From NCBI GenBank assembly GCA_035913415.1, contig JAMIIV010000028.1, positions 1-11,059 of the forward strand: a stretch of 11,059 bases of DNA, read 5' to 3'. The first letter of the stretch is position 1. Every line of letters begins with the position of its first letter. Origin of the DNA: UBA5070 sp035913415 (GTDB lineage Bacteria; Fibrobacterota; Fibrobacteria; UBA5070). Under the pieces are notes generated by a model that saw nothing but the letters and a program-made list of their open reading frames with translations, ran no database searches and was not told the DNA's origin. Shown piece after piece: positions 1 through 6,552 of the stretch. Made by a program: the position numbers and the translations under genes.

Positions 1-903
1 GGTGCGGCTACGCCTCCCGGGGAAATCCATCTCTCGGCGATGCCCGACGACGTGCAGCTACTGGAGGCCCACCTCTCGAGCTTGTCCACCCGGAAGGTGC
101 ATTTGGTGCAACCCAAACAGGGCGACTCCTTCCGGATGGTGCGCATGGCGTTGGCCAACGCGCGCATGCTGCTGGTGGAGCATCTGGCCAAACTCGAAAC
201 GCGCAATCGTGTTTCGCAGGCCGTGGCCGCTCTGCAGGAAGCCCTGGGTTTGCCTGAGCCTCCACGCCGCATCCATGGGTTTGACATCTCCCATCTCTCG
301 GGAACGGGTACTGTCGCGAGCCTGGTGTGTTTCGTGGATGGTCGGCCCTACAAGGCGGGGTATCGGCGGTTCCACGTGAAGACGGTCGATGGCATCGACG
401 ACTTCGCGTCCATGCGCGAGGTTGTCGGGCGCCATTTCCGTCGGATCCGGGAGGAGCAGGCCGACCCACCCGACCTGGTCCTCATCGACGGAGGCAAGGG
501 GCAACTGGGAATGGCGGTAGAAGCCATCCGCGCGGAAGGCTTCCCCGACCAGCCGTTGCTGGGGCTGGCGAAACGGATCGAGGAGGTCTTTTTGCCCGGC
601 CGATCCGAATCGATCCTGCTCTCGCTGCATTCCCCCGCACTCAAGATGCTGCAGCACCTGCGCGACGAAGCCCACCGTTTCGCCATCACTTTCCAGCGCA
701 CCCAGCGCACCGAAGGCATCACGAGCTCCTGGCTGGACACCATTCCGGGGGTCGGCCCTTCCAAACGGAGCCTCCTGCTGCAGCAGTTCGGATCCGTTGC
801 CAGAATCCGTCAGGCTTCGGAAGAGGAGTTGGCCAAGCTGGTCGGGCCCAAGCTCGCCGCAGCCATCCACCTGGCGTCCATGTCGCTCCAGGATGCCTCG
901 TGA
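1..903 (+). CDS. uvrC: UvrABC excinuclease subunit C, C-terminal part (5' end outside window)
   Basis: This is the C-terminal half of UvrC, the nuclease of nucleotide excision repair that cuts on both sides of a lesion after loading by UvrA/UvrB. The frame is open from base 1, so the start lies upstream; 300 residues are visible of a protein usually near 600. The missing part would hold the GIY-YIG nuclease and the UvrB-binding UVR motif. Visible are the pre-nuclease segment (nt 1-180), then the RNase H-like endonuclease core with FDISHLSG (Asp codon at 283), LIDGGKGQ (Asp codon at 487) and RDEAHRFA (His codon at 673). These match the Asp-Asp-His catalytic set known for the family. A helix-hairpin-helix DNA-binding region follows near nt 733-795 (IPGVGPSKR, then LLQQFGS). 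All key residues are present and the gene ends normally in TGA. The next plus-strand gene starts 91 nt later. Confidence 0.96.
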   Translation, partial: GAATPPGEIHLSAMPDDVQLLEAHLSSLSTRKVHLVQPKQGDSFRMVRMALANARMLLVEHLAKLETRNRVSQAVAALQEALGLPEPPRRIHGFDISHLSGTGTVASLVCFVDGRPYKAGYRRFHVKTVDGIDDFASMREVVGRHFRRIREEQADPPDLVLIDGGKGQLGMAVEAIRAEGFPDQPLLGLAKRIEEVFLPGRSESILLSLHSPALKMLQHLRDEAHRFAITFQRTQRTEGITSSWLDTIPGVGPSKRSLLLQQFGSVARIRQASEEELAKLVGPKLAAAIHLASMSLQDAS

Positions 904-984
904 GGCTTCAGCTATCCACATAGGCCAAGCCTGCCCCGAGCCTCGAATGGTTCCATGGCGTCGAGTTCGTTACCAACCCAATCC

Positions 985-990
985 AGGAGA
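985..990 (+). promoter_or_regulatory. Ribosome binding site that decides the GTG start at 995
   Basis: AGGAGA lies 4 nt before the GTG at 995-997. It supports GTG as the start. The in-frame opening that runs back to 797 lies inside the uvrC coding sequence and has no comparable site. Confidence 0.6.
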
Positions 991-994
991 TTCC

Positions 995-1519
995 GTGTCG
1001 AACATCATGGTGTATTGGTTTTCCAAGGATCGCGACGAACCAGGCTTCGCGCAGAGGGCTCTGAAGCATCTGGAAGCCCAGGAGTTGGTCACGCGCTTGG
1101 ACGATGGCGAATTCCTGCTCGAGGGCCGGCTCGGAGAGTTCAATGGGGAATGCGGCAACCGCGCCACCTGCGAGGCTCTGCCGGCGGCTCTTCCCGAAGA
1201 GGCGCAGACCAACGGTTTGTGCCCGCGCTGCGACGCCGATCTGGGCGAAACCTTCCTGGAGCTGCACGAATCCTTGGTGGCTCCCTCCGCGTTCGAGCCA
1301 GGTCAGGCCCCCGTCCGCGGCAGCGAGGTGGCGAGATGCCCTTCCTGTGACTGGAGTGGCCGTTTCGACGAGGTCGCCTCGGGGATTCCCGGGGAGGCCT
1401 TTTATCTGCGCAGGGAATACCTGGGACTCTACGACGTCTACGTCGACGACCTCGCGACCCTGGAATCGCTCGCCGACGAAGTGCCCGGCTCCGAGGTCCT
1501 GGTGGTCATGACGACCTGA
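995..1519 (+). CDS. Hypothetical 174-aa protein with a putative four-Cys zinc ribbon
   Basis: I do not recognise a named family. The protein is soluble, acidic and 174 residues long, with no signal peptide or membrane segment. Two CxxC pairs, CPRC at residues 76-79 and CPSC at 115-118, are spaced like the two halves of a zinc ribbon; C53 and C59 form a further, less regular pair. The N-terminus (MVYWF followed by a helix rich in charged residues) and the C-terminus (YDVYVDDLATLESLADEVPGS) look like a small alpha/beta fold, which is inference. GTG at 995 is preferred because AGGAGA sits just upstream; an ATG at 1007 is the alternative. The gene follows uvrC on the same strand after 91 nt, so co-transcription is possible but not shown. 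The function is unknown; a metal-binding or nucleic-acid-associated role is only suggested by the cysteines. Confidence 0.75.
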   Translation: MSNIMVYWFSKDRDEPGFAQRALKHLEAQELVTRLDDGEFLLEGRLGEFNGECGNRATCEALPAALPEEAQTNGLCPRCDADLGETFLELHESLVAPSAFEPGQAPVRGSEVARCPSCDWSGRFDEVASGIPGEAFYLRREYLGLYDVYVDDLATLESLADEVPGSEVLVVMTT

Positions 1520-1542
1520 ATTCTGCCGCCGGCAAAGCCTGA

Positions 1543-1562
1543 TGGAATCTGGACCGATTCCA
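1543..1562. terminator. Stem-loop after the 174-aa gene; weak terminator candidate
   Basis: A perfect 7-bp inverted repeat, TGGAATC (1543-1549) and GATTCCA (1556-1562), has a 6-nt loop and starts 23 nt after the stop codon at 1519. No T-run follows, so it is not a canonical intrinsic terminator. Position between convergent genes is the main argument. Confidence 0.3.
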
Positions 1563-1600
1563 CACCGGAGGGATTTCTGCGACCTACGGGTTCTGCGATC

Positions 1601-1626
1601 CGACTTCGGCCCGGCCCCGGAAGTCG
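1601..1626. terminator. Second stem-loop in the convergent gap
   Basis: CGACTTC (1601-1607) pairs with GAAGTCG (1620-1626) around a 12-nt G/C-only loop that can pair further internally. It lies between the plus-strand uvrC-side genes and the end of the minus-strand lipoprotein operon, where a transcription end for either direction would be expected. Neither side has a U-rich tail. The rest of the gap (1520-1744, 225 nt) shows no gene that I can support. Confidence 0.3.
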
Positions 1627-1744
1627 CTAAAGCTTCCCGGGCCAGCTACGGTGGCGGCTTCCCCCGTTGCAGATCCGGCCGCACTCCAGCTCGGCTGACC
1701 GACACGGCACTTCGAAGAGCATTGATCCCGATCCCGATGCCCCC

Positions 1745-2455
1745 TCATCGGCAGCAATGGGACGCCGCGGCGACGTAGATCACGAACGGAAAGGCAAGAA
1801 GCTGCAGGGGACTCGTGACGATGTCGGCGGGAACGGAAACGAGGTACCACAGGTACTGACGGCGTGCGGCGGCGTCCGCCATCGCTTGCACATCGGGTTG
1901 GGTCTGTACGAGGACCGGCAAACGCACGGTCGTGCCTTTCCGCTCGACAAGCAGAGGTGAGCCCGTCTTGAGCTCCCACACCCGAGTGGACTTGCCCGGC
2001 CAGTTGGGGGCGGAATCGTTGCGAAAGCGTAGAAGGACCTCGACCAGACTGTCGGAGGTTGAGGGGCGGAAGGGGAGCGTGGAGTCGGAGCTGATGAGAA
2101 GTGATAGTCGGGTTGGCGCGGCGGCGGATTCTGCGCAGGTTGGAGGGGAGTCTCGCAGGACGGCGAAGCCTTCTTCCAGGACCAGGTAGAGAGGCGATGG
2201 TGACAGATCAAGTTCAAACGCCTCAATCGCCCGCACCGGCGCGCGTGTGTTCGTCCCGCGGATCGCGGATTGGGAGCAAACCCTTTTCCCTTTGATGTGG
2301 TACGTGCCTTCGAACGGGGCCCAAGCGAGAGCGTCTGCATAGGCCCCAGGGATGCTGGAGCGCAGACTGCGTGCGGACTCGTTGACCATCCAGGAAAAAC
2401 AGCCAGAGAAGAGGATGGACACGAGGAGGATTGCAAGAATGCGGCGCGTGCTCAT
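1745..2455 (-). CDS. Putative lipoprotein, 236 aa, with hydrophobic C-terminus
   Basis: This is a secreted, lipid-anchored protein of unknown function. The N-terminus is a textbook lipoprotein signal: MSTRR, a hydrophobic stretch, and the lipobox LFSGC with the lipidated Cys at residue 19. The mature part has a Cys pair (C60, C107) that could form a disulphide. A central region (residues 115-180) looks beta-rich, with the phrase VWELKTG. A hydrophobic segment at about 202-230 (YLVSVPADIVTSPLQLLAFP) faintly recalls the end of YceK/YidQ-type small lipoproteins, but the match is too weak to name it. The start is well supported: GGAGGAG lies 5 nt upstream (2461-2467), and the ATG overlaps the TGA of the preceding gene as ATGA, a sign of translational coupling. 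It is the last gene of its operon and converges on the plus-strand genes. Confidence 0.85.
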   Translation of the reverse strand: MSTRRILAILLVSILFSGCFSWMVNESARSLRSSIPGAYADALAWAPFEGTYHIKGKRVCSQSAIRGTNTRAPVRAIEAFELDLSPSPLYLVLEEGFAVLRDSPPTCAESAAAPTRLSLLISSDSTLPFRPSTSDSLVEVLLRFRNDSAPNWPGKSTRVWELKTGSPLLVERKGTTVRLPVLVQTQPDVQAMADAAARRQYLWYLVSVPADIVTSPLQLLAFPFVIYVAAASHCCR

Positions 2456-3213
2456 TCCGTCTCCTCCCCGGCGTTCGAGCGGGCGATGCGCAGGGAGTCC
2501 AGATCGATCTGCAGGACAAGTCCGGCATCAGGCAAGCTCCTGCGACCGTGATGGAGGATGTAGAGACGCAGGTGCAGGACGCGGCGGGGGATGCCATCCC
2601 AGATTGCCGATCGGAACCACGCGGGTTCGGGGCTCAGGAAGGTTCGGCCCATCCGCTGAAACCATTCGCGGACCGGAGGTTGACCAAGCGCGAACGGCGC
2701 GGACCATCTCCCTTGGATGCGGGGGCCTTCCCTGTCTCGCTCCAATTCCCACACGTTGCCGGACCATAGCGGTGCGGAATGCGGGATGAGGAGACTGTCC
2801 ACAGGGCGATCTTGGGACAGCAGGTGAAGCACCAGGTGGGACGAATCGTCCTGGCCGGCGCACGGGTCTTCGTGGAAGGTCAGCGAGAACCGGATGGAGT
2901 CCGGAAGGAAGGGGGAGCCGGTCGCTCCGGAAGCCCGATCCAGCCAGCTCGCCGCACTGTCCCACGAAACATCCCGGAACAGGTGGATGGGAGCCAAGGG
3001 GGGCACCGAGACCTGCGGGCAGGCTGGACGCGGCTCCCCGGCCGCCGGAGACCACGGCTTGCCTTGGAGGGCCAGATCGATCCGGACCACAGGAGCTGTA
3101 GCGCAACCCGGCAGCAGGGCAACACCGAACACGGCGAAGAGAGGATGCCATCGGCGGCGTTTCGGGACCTGGAGGTGGCCCGGATGCGGATGTGTTCCGT
3201 CGAAGGTCGGCAT
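2452..3213 (-). CDS. Putative lipoprotein, 253 aa, upstream partner of the coupled pair
   Basis: This is a predicted lipid-anchored envelope protein of unknown function. From the ATG at 3213, a basic n-region (PKRRRW, residues 17-22) and a hydrophobic core lead to the lipobox LLPGC, with the lipidated Cys at residue 37. The mature part is Pro- and Trp-rich, includes a phrase VWELERDREG, and ends in charged residues. The frame is open further back to an ATG at 3294, but that stretch translates the terminator hairpin of the preceding gene, so I reject it. A TTG at 3222, with a weak GGGA before it, is an alternative start. No good ribosome binding site precedes the ATG at 3213, so the exact start is uncertain. 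The stop codon overlaps the next lipoprotein start by 4 nt. Order and local phrases resemble the downstream lipoprotein, suggesting distant paralogy. Confidence 0.78.
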   Translation of the reverse strand: MPTFDGTHPHPGHLQVPKRRRWHPLFAVFGVALLPGCATAPVVRIDLALQGKPWSPAAGEPRPACPQVSVPPLAPIHLFRDVSWDSAASWLDRASGATGSPFLPDSIRFSLTFHEDPCAGQDDSSHLVLHLLSQDRPVDSLLIPHSAPLWSGNVWELERDREGPRIQGRWSAPFALGQPPVREWFQRMGRTFLSPEPAWFRSAIWDGIPRRVLHLRLYILHHGRRSLPDAGLVLQIDLDSLRIARSNAGEETE

Positions 3214-3244
3214 GAGGGGCAATGCAGTCCCGTTGAGAAGAAAG

Positions 3245-3277
3245 AAGGCCCGCCCCGGAAAGTCCGGAGCGGGCCTT
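3245..3277 (-). terminator. Intrinsic terminator of the padR-GH94A operon
   Basis: Positions 3245-3258 pair with 3264-3277 in a stem of 14 positions with a single mismatch (C3254/A3268), closed by a 5-nt loop. On the minus strand the hairpin is followed by CTTTCTTCT, a U-rich tail. It begins 47 nt past the GH94A stop codon. The plus-strand side has no T-run, so it acts in the minus direction. The lipoprotein ATG is 31 nt beyond it, so the lipoprotein pair depends on readthrough or on a promoter I could not identify. Confidence 0.85.
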
Positions 3278-3293
3278 GCGACAGATTCCGTCA

Positions 3294-3316
3294 TCTCCCG
3301 CCGGGAAGACGGGAGA
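3294..3316 (-). other. Second hairpin between the GH94A stop and the terminator
   Basis: TCTCCCG (3294-3300) pairs with CGGGAGA (3310-3316) around a 9-nt loop, starting 8 nt after the GH94A stop codon. With the terminator it forms two tandem stem-loops in the 3' untranslated region. It has no U-tail of its own and could protect the mRNA end. Confidence 0.45.
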
Positions 3317-3324
3317 GATCGGGA

Positions 3325-5742
3325 TCAGCCCAGCACGACCTCGACGGTGTGTGTCCCGCTGGTGAAGATCGGAGCGACGTTGCCGGCGACGGGTTTGCCG
3401 TCGACGACCATGCTCTTCACGCCCTTCGAGACGTTCGAGGGATTCTTCACCGAAATCTGGTATACGGCGCCGCGGAACTTGCGGGTGACTTCGAACTCGC
3501 CCCAGGCCTTGGGGATGCAGGGGTCGACCACGAGGCCGTCGAACGAAGCGCGCACGCCGCAGATGTACTGCGTGGCGGCCTGGTAGGTCCAGGACGAGGT
3601 GCCCGAGAGCCAAGCGTTGCGGCCGAGGCCGAACTGGGGGTGCTCGTCGCCCAGGATGTTCTGGGGGTAGCAGTAGGGCTCGGACTCGAATTCGTCCAGG
3701 ATCTCGTTCTTGGCGGCGGGGTTGATCTGGTTGTAGTACTGGAACGCGCGGTCGCCGTTGCCGACCATGGTCTCGGCGATCATGACCCAGGGGTTAGCGT
3801 GCAGGAAGATGCCGCCGTTCTCCTTGGCTCCGGGGGGATAGGTGGACACGCCGCCCAGCTTGTGGTCGAAGCCGGTGTAGCCTGGCCACGACAACTTGAT
3901 GCCGTTCTTGGTGTTCATGATCTCGAAGGTGGACTGGAGGGCGGTGAGCGCGCGCTCGCCTTCGGCGAACCCGGAGATCACGGGCCAGCTCTGGCCGTTG
4001 GTGTAGAGTTTGCCGTAGGTGTTCTCGTTGGATCCGATGGGATTGCCCTTCTCGTCGAAGTAGCGCTTCCACCACTTGCCGTCCCAGGCCACGTCGTTGA
4101 CGATCTTCTTCATCTGGTCGTAGTAGCCTTGGAACTCGGCGGCCTCGGCGGTCTTGCCGGTGGCCTTGGCGATGGCGATGGCCTCGATCAGGCCCTTGCC
4201 GAAGAGGTTCGCGTTGAACATCGACTCGGCGCCGGTGGGCAGGTTGACCGTGTCGTTCCAGTCCGCGAAGCCGAGCAGAGGCAAACCGTGCTGACCGCGG
4301 TTGTTCCAGGTGAACCGGATGGAGCGGCAGAGGTGTTCCCAGACGGAGCCGGCCTCGAGGGCCTTGCCGGTCGCCTTGTCCTTGTCGTAGAACGGGATGG
4401 ACTTGTCCAGGAAGGCCAGGTCGCCGGTTTCCTTGAGGTAGGACGCCACGGTCTGGATGATCCACAGGTGGTCGTCGCCGTAGTAGTTGGGGCGATCGGC
4501 CTCTTCGCGGGAGTCGCCTTCGTTGGCCTCCATGGTGGAGGGGAAGTACTGGTGCATGGCCGAACCGTCGCGCTTTTGCACCGAGAGCAGGTTCTCGGCC
4601 AGCACGAGGGCTTCCTTGGGCATGTGGCTCATGACGCCCAGCAAGTCTTGCGAGGAGTCGCGGAAGCCGATGCCGCGGTCGGAACCGAAGCCCAACTGGT
4701 ACAGCGACAGGTAGCGGGACCAGTTCTTGGTGGTGTGGCACTGACGGGGGTTGTGCACGTTCACCATGGAGTTGAACGAAGCATCCGGAGTCTTGACCTG
4801 CAGGGCGGTGAGGTACTCGGCCCAGAAGGTGGCAAGTTCGGCGAAGGCGGCGTCCACGTTGGCGAGGTCGCGGTACTTCTCGATGGACGGGGTGGCCACC
4901 GCGATGGACTTCTCCTTGCCCAGTTGGGTCACGACGCGGTAGGTGGCGCCGGTGGCAAGGACGCCGGCGGCGAACTGCTGGGCGGCGATGTTGTCGCCAC
5001 GCACGCAGGTGGAGTCGGAGAGGTTGCCGGCAAACAGCGAGAGCGGGCGGGCGTACGAGCCCATCTCGTTGTTGCCGAGGAACTTGCGGCGATCGGTCTC
5101 GAAAGACGCGCAGGGCTGGGAAGCGGTGAAGTAGTTCACCTCGAAGTCGCGCTTCATGAACGCGTACTGCTCCAGCACGACCTTGCCCGCGGCGTCCTTG
5201 TGCGCCTTGGTGGTCATGGTCTGGGGAACCCAGTCCGCGTTGGTGAGGTGCTTGAGCGCGTCGAAGTGCGAGAACTCGTACACGGGCACCACGTCCACCT
5301 GGAGGGGGGCGCCGGTGTTGGTCACGACGATGTCCTGCAGCAACACGGAGGAGCCGGTGGGGACAAAAGCCTTGATCTCGATCTTGAGGCCCTTGTATTC
5401 CACGACCCAACGGGAGTAGGAGAGACCCACGTGGCATTCCCACGTGTCCATCGGGATCAAGGTGGGGGTCACGAACGGCGAGAAGACCTCGATGTTGCCC
5501 GCGGCGTCCTTGGTGCGGATGTAGATCGTGGAGCCCTTGAAGTCGGAGTTGGGCATCCAGGCCAGGTACTTGGTGATGCGGTTCAGGGCCGGGTCGCCCT
5601 TGCACACCAGCGTGCCGCCCGTGGTGTCGACGATGCCGCCGAACGCGAGCGTTCCGACGTAGTTGCACCACTTGATCGGGGTGGCGGGATTGGTGACGAC
5701 GTATTCCTTCTTGGCGTCGTCGAAGTAGCCGTACTTGGACAT
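3325..5742 (-). CDS. GH94 family inverting sugar phosphorylase A, cellobiose-phosphorylase-like, divergent
   Basis: This is a cytoplasmic phosphorylase of glycoside hydrolase family 94. By family it cleaves a beta-linked gluco-disaccharide or related sugar with inorganic phosphate to an alpha-sugar 1-phosphate plus a free sugar. It has 805 residues, the usual family length, and no signal peptide. The family start YGYFDDAKKEYVVTNP is followed by an N-terminal beta-sandwich (about 1-270), a linker helix region, an (alpha/alpha)6 barrel (about 320-725) and a C-terminal beta domain. Conserved marks are GFRDSSQD (R361, D362), ADWND at 493-497 (the general-acid motif; I take D497 as the acid), YPPGAKENGGIFLH (H648) and WLSGTSSW (711-718). 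Some usual phrases are altered: GGTLV at 42-46 instead of GGYSF, GSTIYI at 70-75 instead of GRYIY, WND-T instead of WND-C, and WLSGT instead of WLTGT. The start has GGAGAG close upstream. Codons are strikingly C/G-ended, suggesting high expression. The substrate cannot be fixed from sequence alone. Confidence 0.93.
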   Translation of the reverse strand: MSKYGYFDDAKKEYVVTNPATPIKWCNYVGTLAFGGIVDTTGGTLVCKGDPALNRITKYLAWMPNSDFKGSTIYIRTKDAAGNIEVFSPFVTPTLIPMDTWECHVGLSYSRWVVEYKGLKIEIKAFVPTGSSVLLQDIVVTNTGAPLQVDVVPVYEFSHFDALKHLTNADWVPQTMTTKAHKDAAGKVVLEQYAFMKRDFEVNYFTASQPCASFETDRRKFLGNNEMGSYARPLSLFAGNLSDSTCVRGDNIAAQQFAAGVLATGATYRVVTQLGKEKSIAVATPSIEKYRDLANVDAAFAELATFWAEYLTALQVKTPDASFNSMVNVHNPRQCHTTKNWSRYLSLYQLGFGSDRGIGFRDSSQDLLGVMSHMPKEALVLAENLLSVQKRDGSAMHQYFPSTMEANEGDSREEADRPNYYGDDHLWIIQTVASYLKETGDLAFLDKSIPFYDKDKATGKALEAGSVWEHLCRSIRFTWNNRGQHGLPLLGFADWNDTVNLPTGAESMFNANLFGKGLIEAIAIAKATGKTAEAAEFQGYYDQMKKIVNDVAWDGKWWKRYFDEKGNPIGSNENTYGKLYTNGQSWPVISGFAEGERALTALQSTFEIMNTKNGIKLSWPGYTGFDHKLGGVSTYPPGAKENGGIFLHANPWVMIAETMVGNGDRAFQYYNQINPAAKNEILDEFESEPYCYPQNILGDEHPQFGLGRNAWLSGTSSWTYQAATQYICGVRASFDGLVVDPCIPKAWGEFEVTRKFRGAVYQISVKNPSNVSKGVKSMVVDGKPVAGNVAPIFTSGTHTVEVVLG

Positions 5743-5783
5743 TGTCTCTCCGGTTTGGATGAGGGTGTTGGCGTGTTGGGAAA

Positions 5784-6404
5784 TCAGGACAATTCGGCGG
5801 GGAGATGGATCTCCTCGCCGTTGGTGAACTTGCGGCTGCCGAAGTTCAGGAAGAACCAGCCGTTGAGCTTGGCCGCTTTGTCGGGATCGTTGAGGATCTC
5901 GATGGCGGCGCGGGTGTACTTGAGCTCCACTTGCAGGTGGTCGCGGGCCATGCAGTTGAGGAACGGGCCGTCCGCATACAATGTGGGGCGAGGCTCCTCC
6001 TCGATCATCCGCTCGATGGCGGCGATCTGCATGGTCAGTTCGCGAACATGTTTTTCCAACTGCTTGGCGACGTCCCGAGGATGGGTCGCGAACAGGAACG
6101 CATACCCGAGCTGGCGGGGGTCGTCGTTGAAACCCACGAGGTGTTTGACCACTTCCTTGCGCAGGTGGGTCATCCCTTTGGGGGTGATGGCGTAGATGGT
6201 GCGTTCGGGGCGATTGCCGTCCCGTTCGACCCGGCCTTTGATGCAGGCGGTGCGTTCCAACCGAAGCAAACGATTGTAGACCGTGCTCGTGCTGATCTTG
6301 GCCCAACGATCCAACTCCCGCCGCTTGATGGCGGTGATGATGTCGTATCCGCTGGATTCGCGCTCGGCGATGAAGCCTAGCAATACGAGATCGTATCGAT
6401 TCAT
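5784..6404 (-). CDS. PadR family transcriptional regulator
   Basis: This is a 206-aa DNA-binding regulator of the PadR family. The N-terminal winged helix-turn-helix spans about residues 1-85. It opens with MNRYDLVLLGFI and GYDI, has a recognition helix around STSTVYNRLLRLE (38-50), and a beta-wing GNRPERTIYAITPKG (63-77), the PadR signature. The C-terminal half (about 90-180) is the long helical dimerisation domain of the Vir_act_alpha_C type. A 25-residue tail (WFFLNFGSRKF) follows. The ATG at 6404 is preferred because AAGGG lies 9 nt upstream and the protein then starts exactly at the family's N-terminus. The frame stays open further back, but that stretch is low-complexity and crosses the divergent control region. 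The gene is first in a minus-strand operon, 41 nt before GH94A, so it probably controls GH94A and itself. The ligand is unknown. Confidence 0.92.
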   Translation of the reverse strand: MNRYDLVLLGFIAERESSGYDIITAIKRRELDRWAKISTSTVYNRLLRLERTACIKGRVERDGNRPERTIYAITPKGMTHLRKEVVKHLVGFNDDPRQLGYAFLFATHPRDVAKQLEKHVRELTMQIAAIERMIEEEPRPTLYADGPFLNCMARDHLQVELKYTRAAIEILNDPDKAAKLNGWFFLNFGSRKFTNGEEIHLPAELS

Positions 6405-6444
6405 CGTTGTGCGCCCTTCAGGATGGTCCCGCTTGAGATATTCC

Positions 6445-6473
6445 AATTTAGAGTAGTGCCGAACCCATTGCAA
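6445..6473 (-). promoter_or_regulatory. Candidate promoter for padR-GH94A
   Basis: On the minus strand TTGCAA (6473-6468) and TAAATT (6450-6445) are separated by 17 nt and resemble sigma-70 -35 and -10 boxes (4 of 6 matches each). A start near 6438 would give a leader of about 34 nt to the padR ATG. The TTGCAA box is itself a palindrome. Confidence 0.4.
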
Positions 6474-6542
6474 AGCGGTTTTTTCCGAAAAGCAGAGGGG
6501 ACACGACGGTCTTGCCCGAAATGCCTCGCGGATGTGTAAAAT

Positions 6543-6548
6543 GGAGGG
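6543..6548 (+). promoter_or_regulatory. Strong ribosome binding site that decides the yfiT-like start
   Basis: GGAGGG lies 4 nt before ATG 6553-6555. It is the best Shine-Dalgarno match in this part of the window. It argues that the long, unusual N-terminal extension of the downstream protein is really translated. Confidence 0.6.
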
Positions 6549-6552
6549 CATC

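Larger units (their letters stand above)
6405..6552. promoter_or_regulatory. Divergent control region between padR and the yfiT-like gene
   Basis: This 148-nt gap separates two divergent operons and should hold promoters for both. I see one plausible minus-strand promoter (listed separately) and a short dyad TTTTC-C-GAAAA at 6481-6491 that could be an operator. For the plus strand, TTGCCC (6512-6517) and TAAAAT (6537-6542) are spaced 19 nt, but a start from there would remove the ribosome binding site at 6543. The plus-strand promoter therefore remains unassigned. No clear PadR-type palindrome stands out. Confidence 0.5.

Noticed and set aside
895..906. GCCT/AGGC hairpin at the uvrC stop as a terminator
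   Set aside because: The stem is four base pairs with a four-base loop and no U-tail; chance is sufficient.
797..994. Earlier start for the 174-aa protein inside uvrC
   Set aside because: The segment is a shadow of the uvrC reading frame, and the GTG at 995 has a proper ribosome binding site.
3214..3294. Earlier start for the first lipoprotein at 3294
   Set aside because: The extra residues are encoded by the GH94A terminator hairpin and would put the lipobox 64 residues in, too far for a signal peptide.
2779..6195. A plus-strand open frame of over 1100 codons antisense to GH94A
   Set aside because: Its product is low-complexity, rich in Gly, Val, Leu, Asp and His, with no recognisable domain. 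It mirrors the strong C/G third-position bias of GH94A, which removes stops on the opposite strand. The minus-strand protein is a clear full-length enzyme.
5743..6306. Upstream in-frame extension of GH94A to a 993-residue protein
   Set aside because: The extension overlaps padR in another frame and is repetitive in Arg, Pro and His. The ATG at 5742 has a good ribosome binding site and begins exactly at the family N-terminus.
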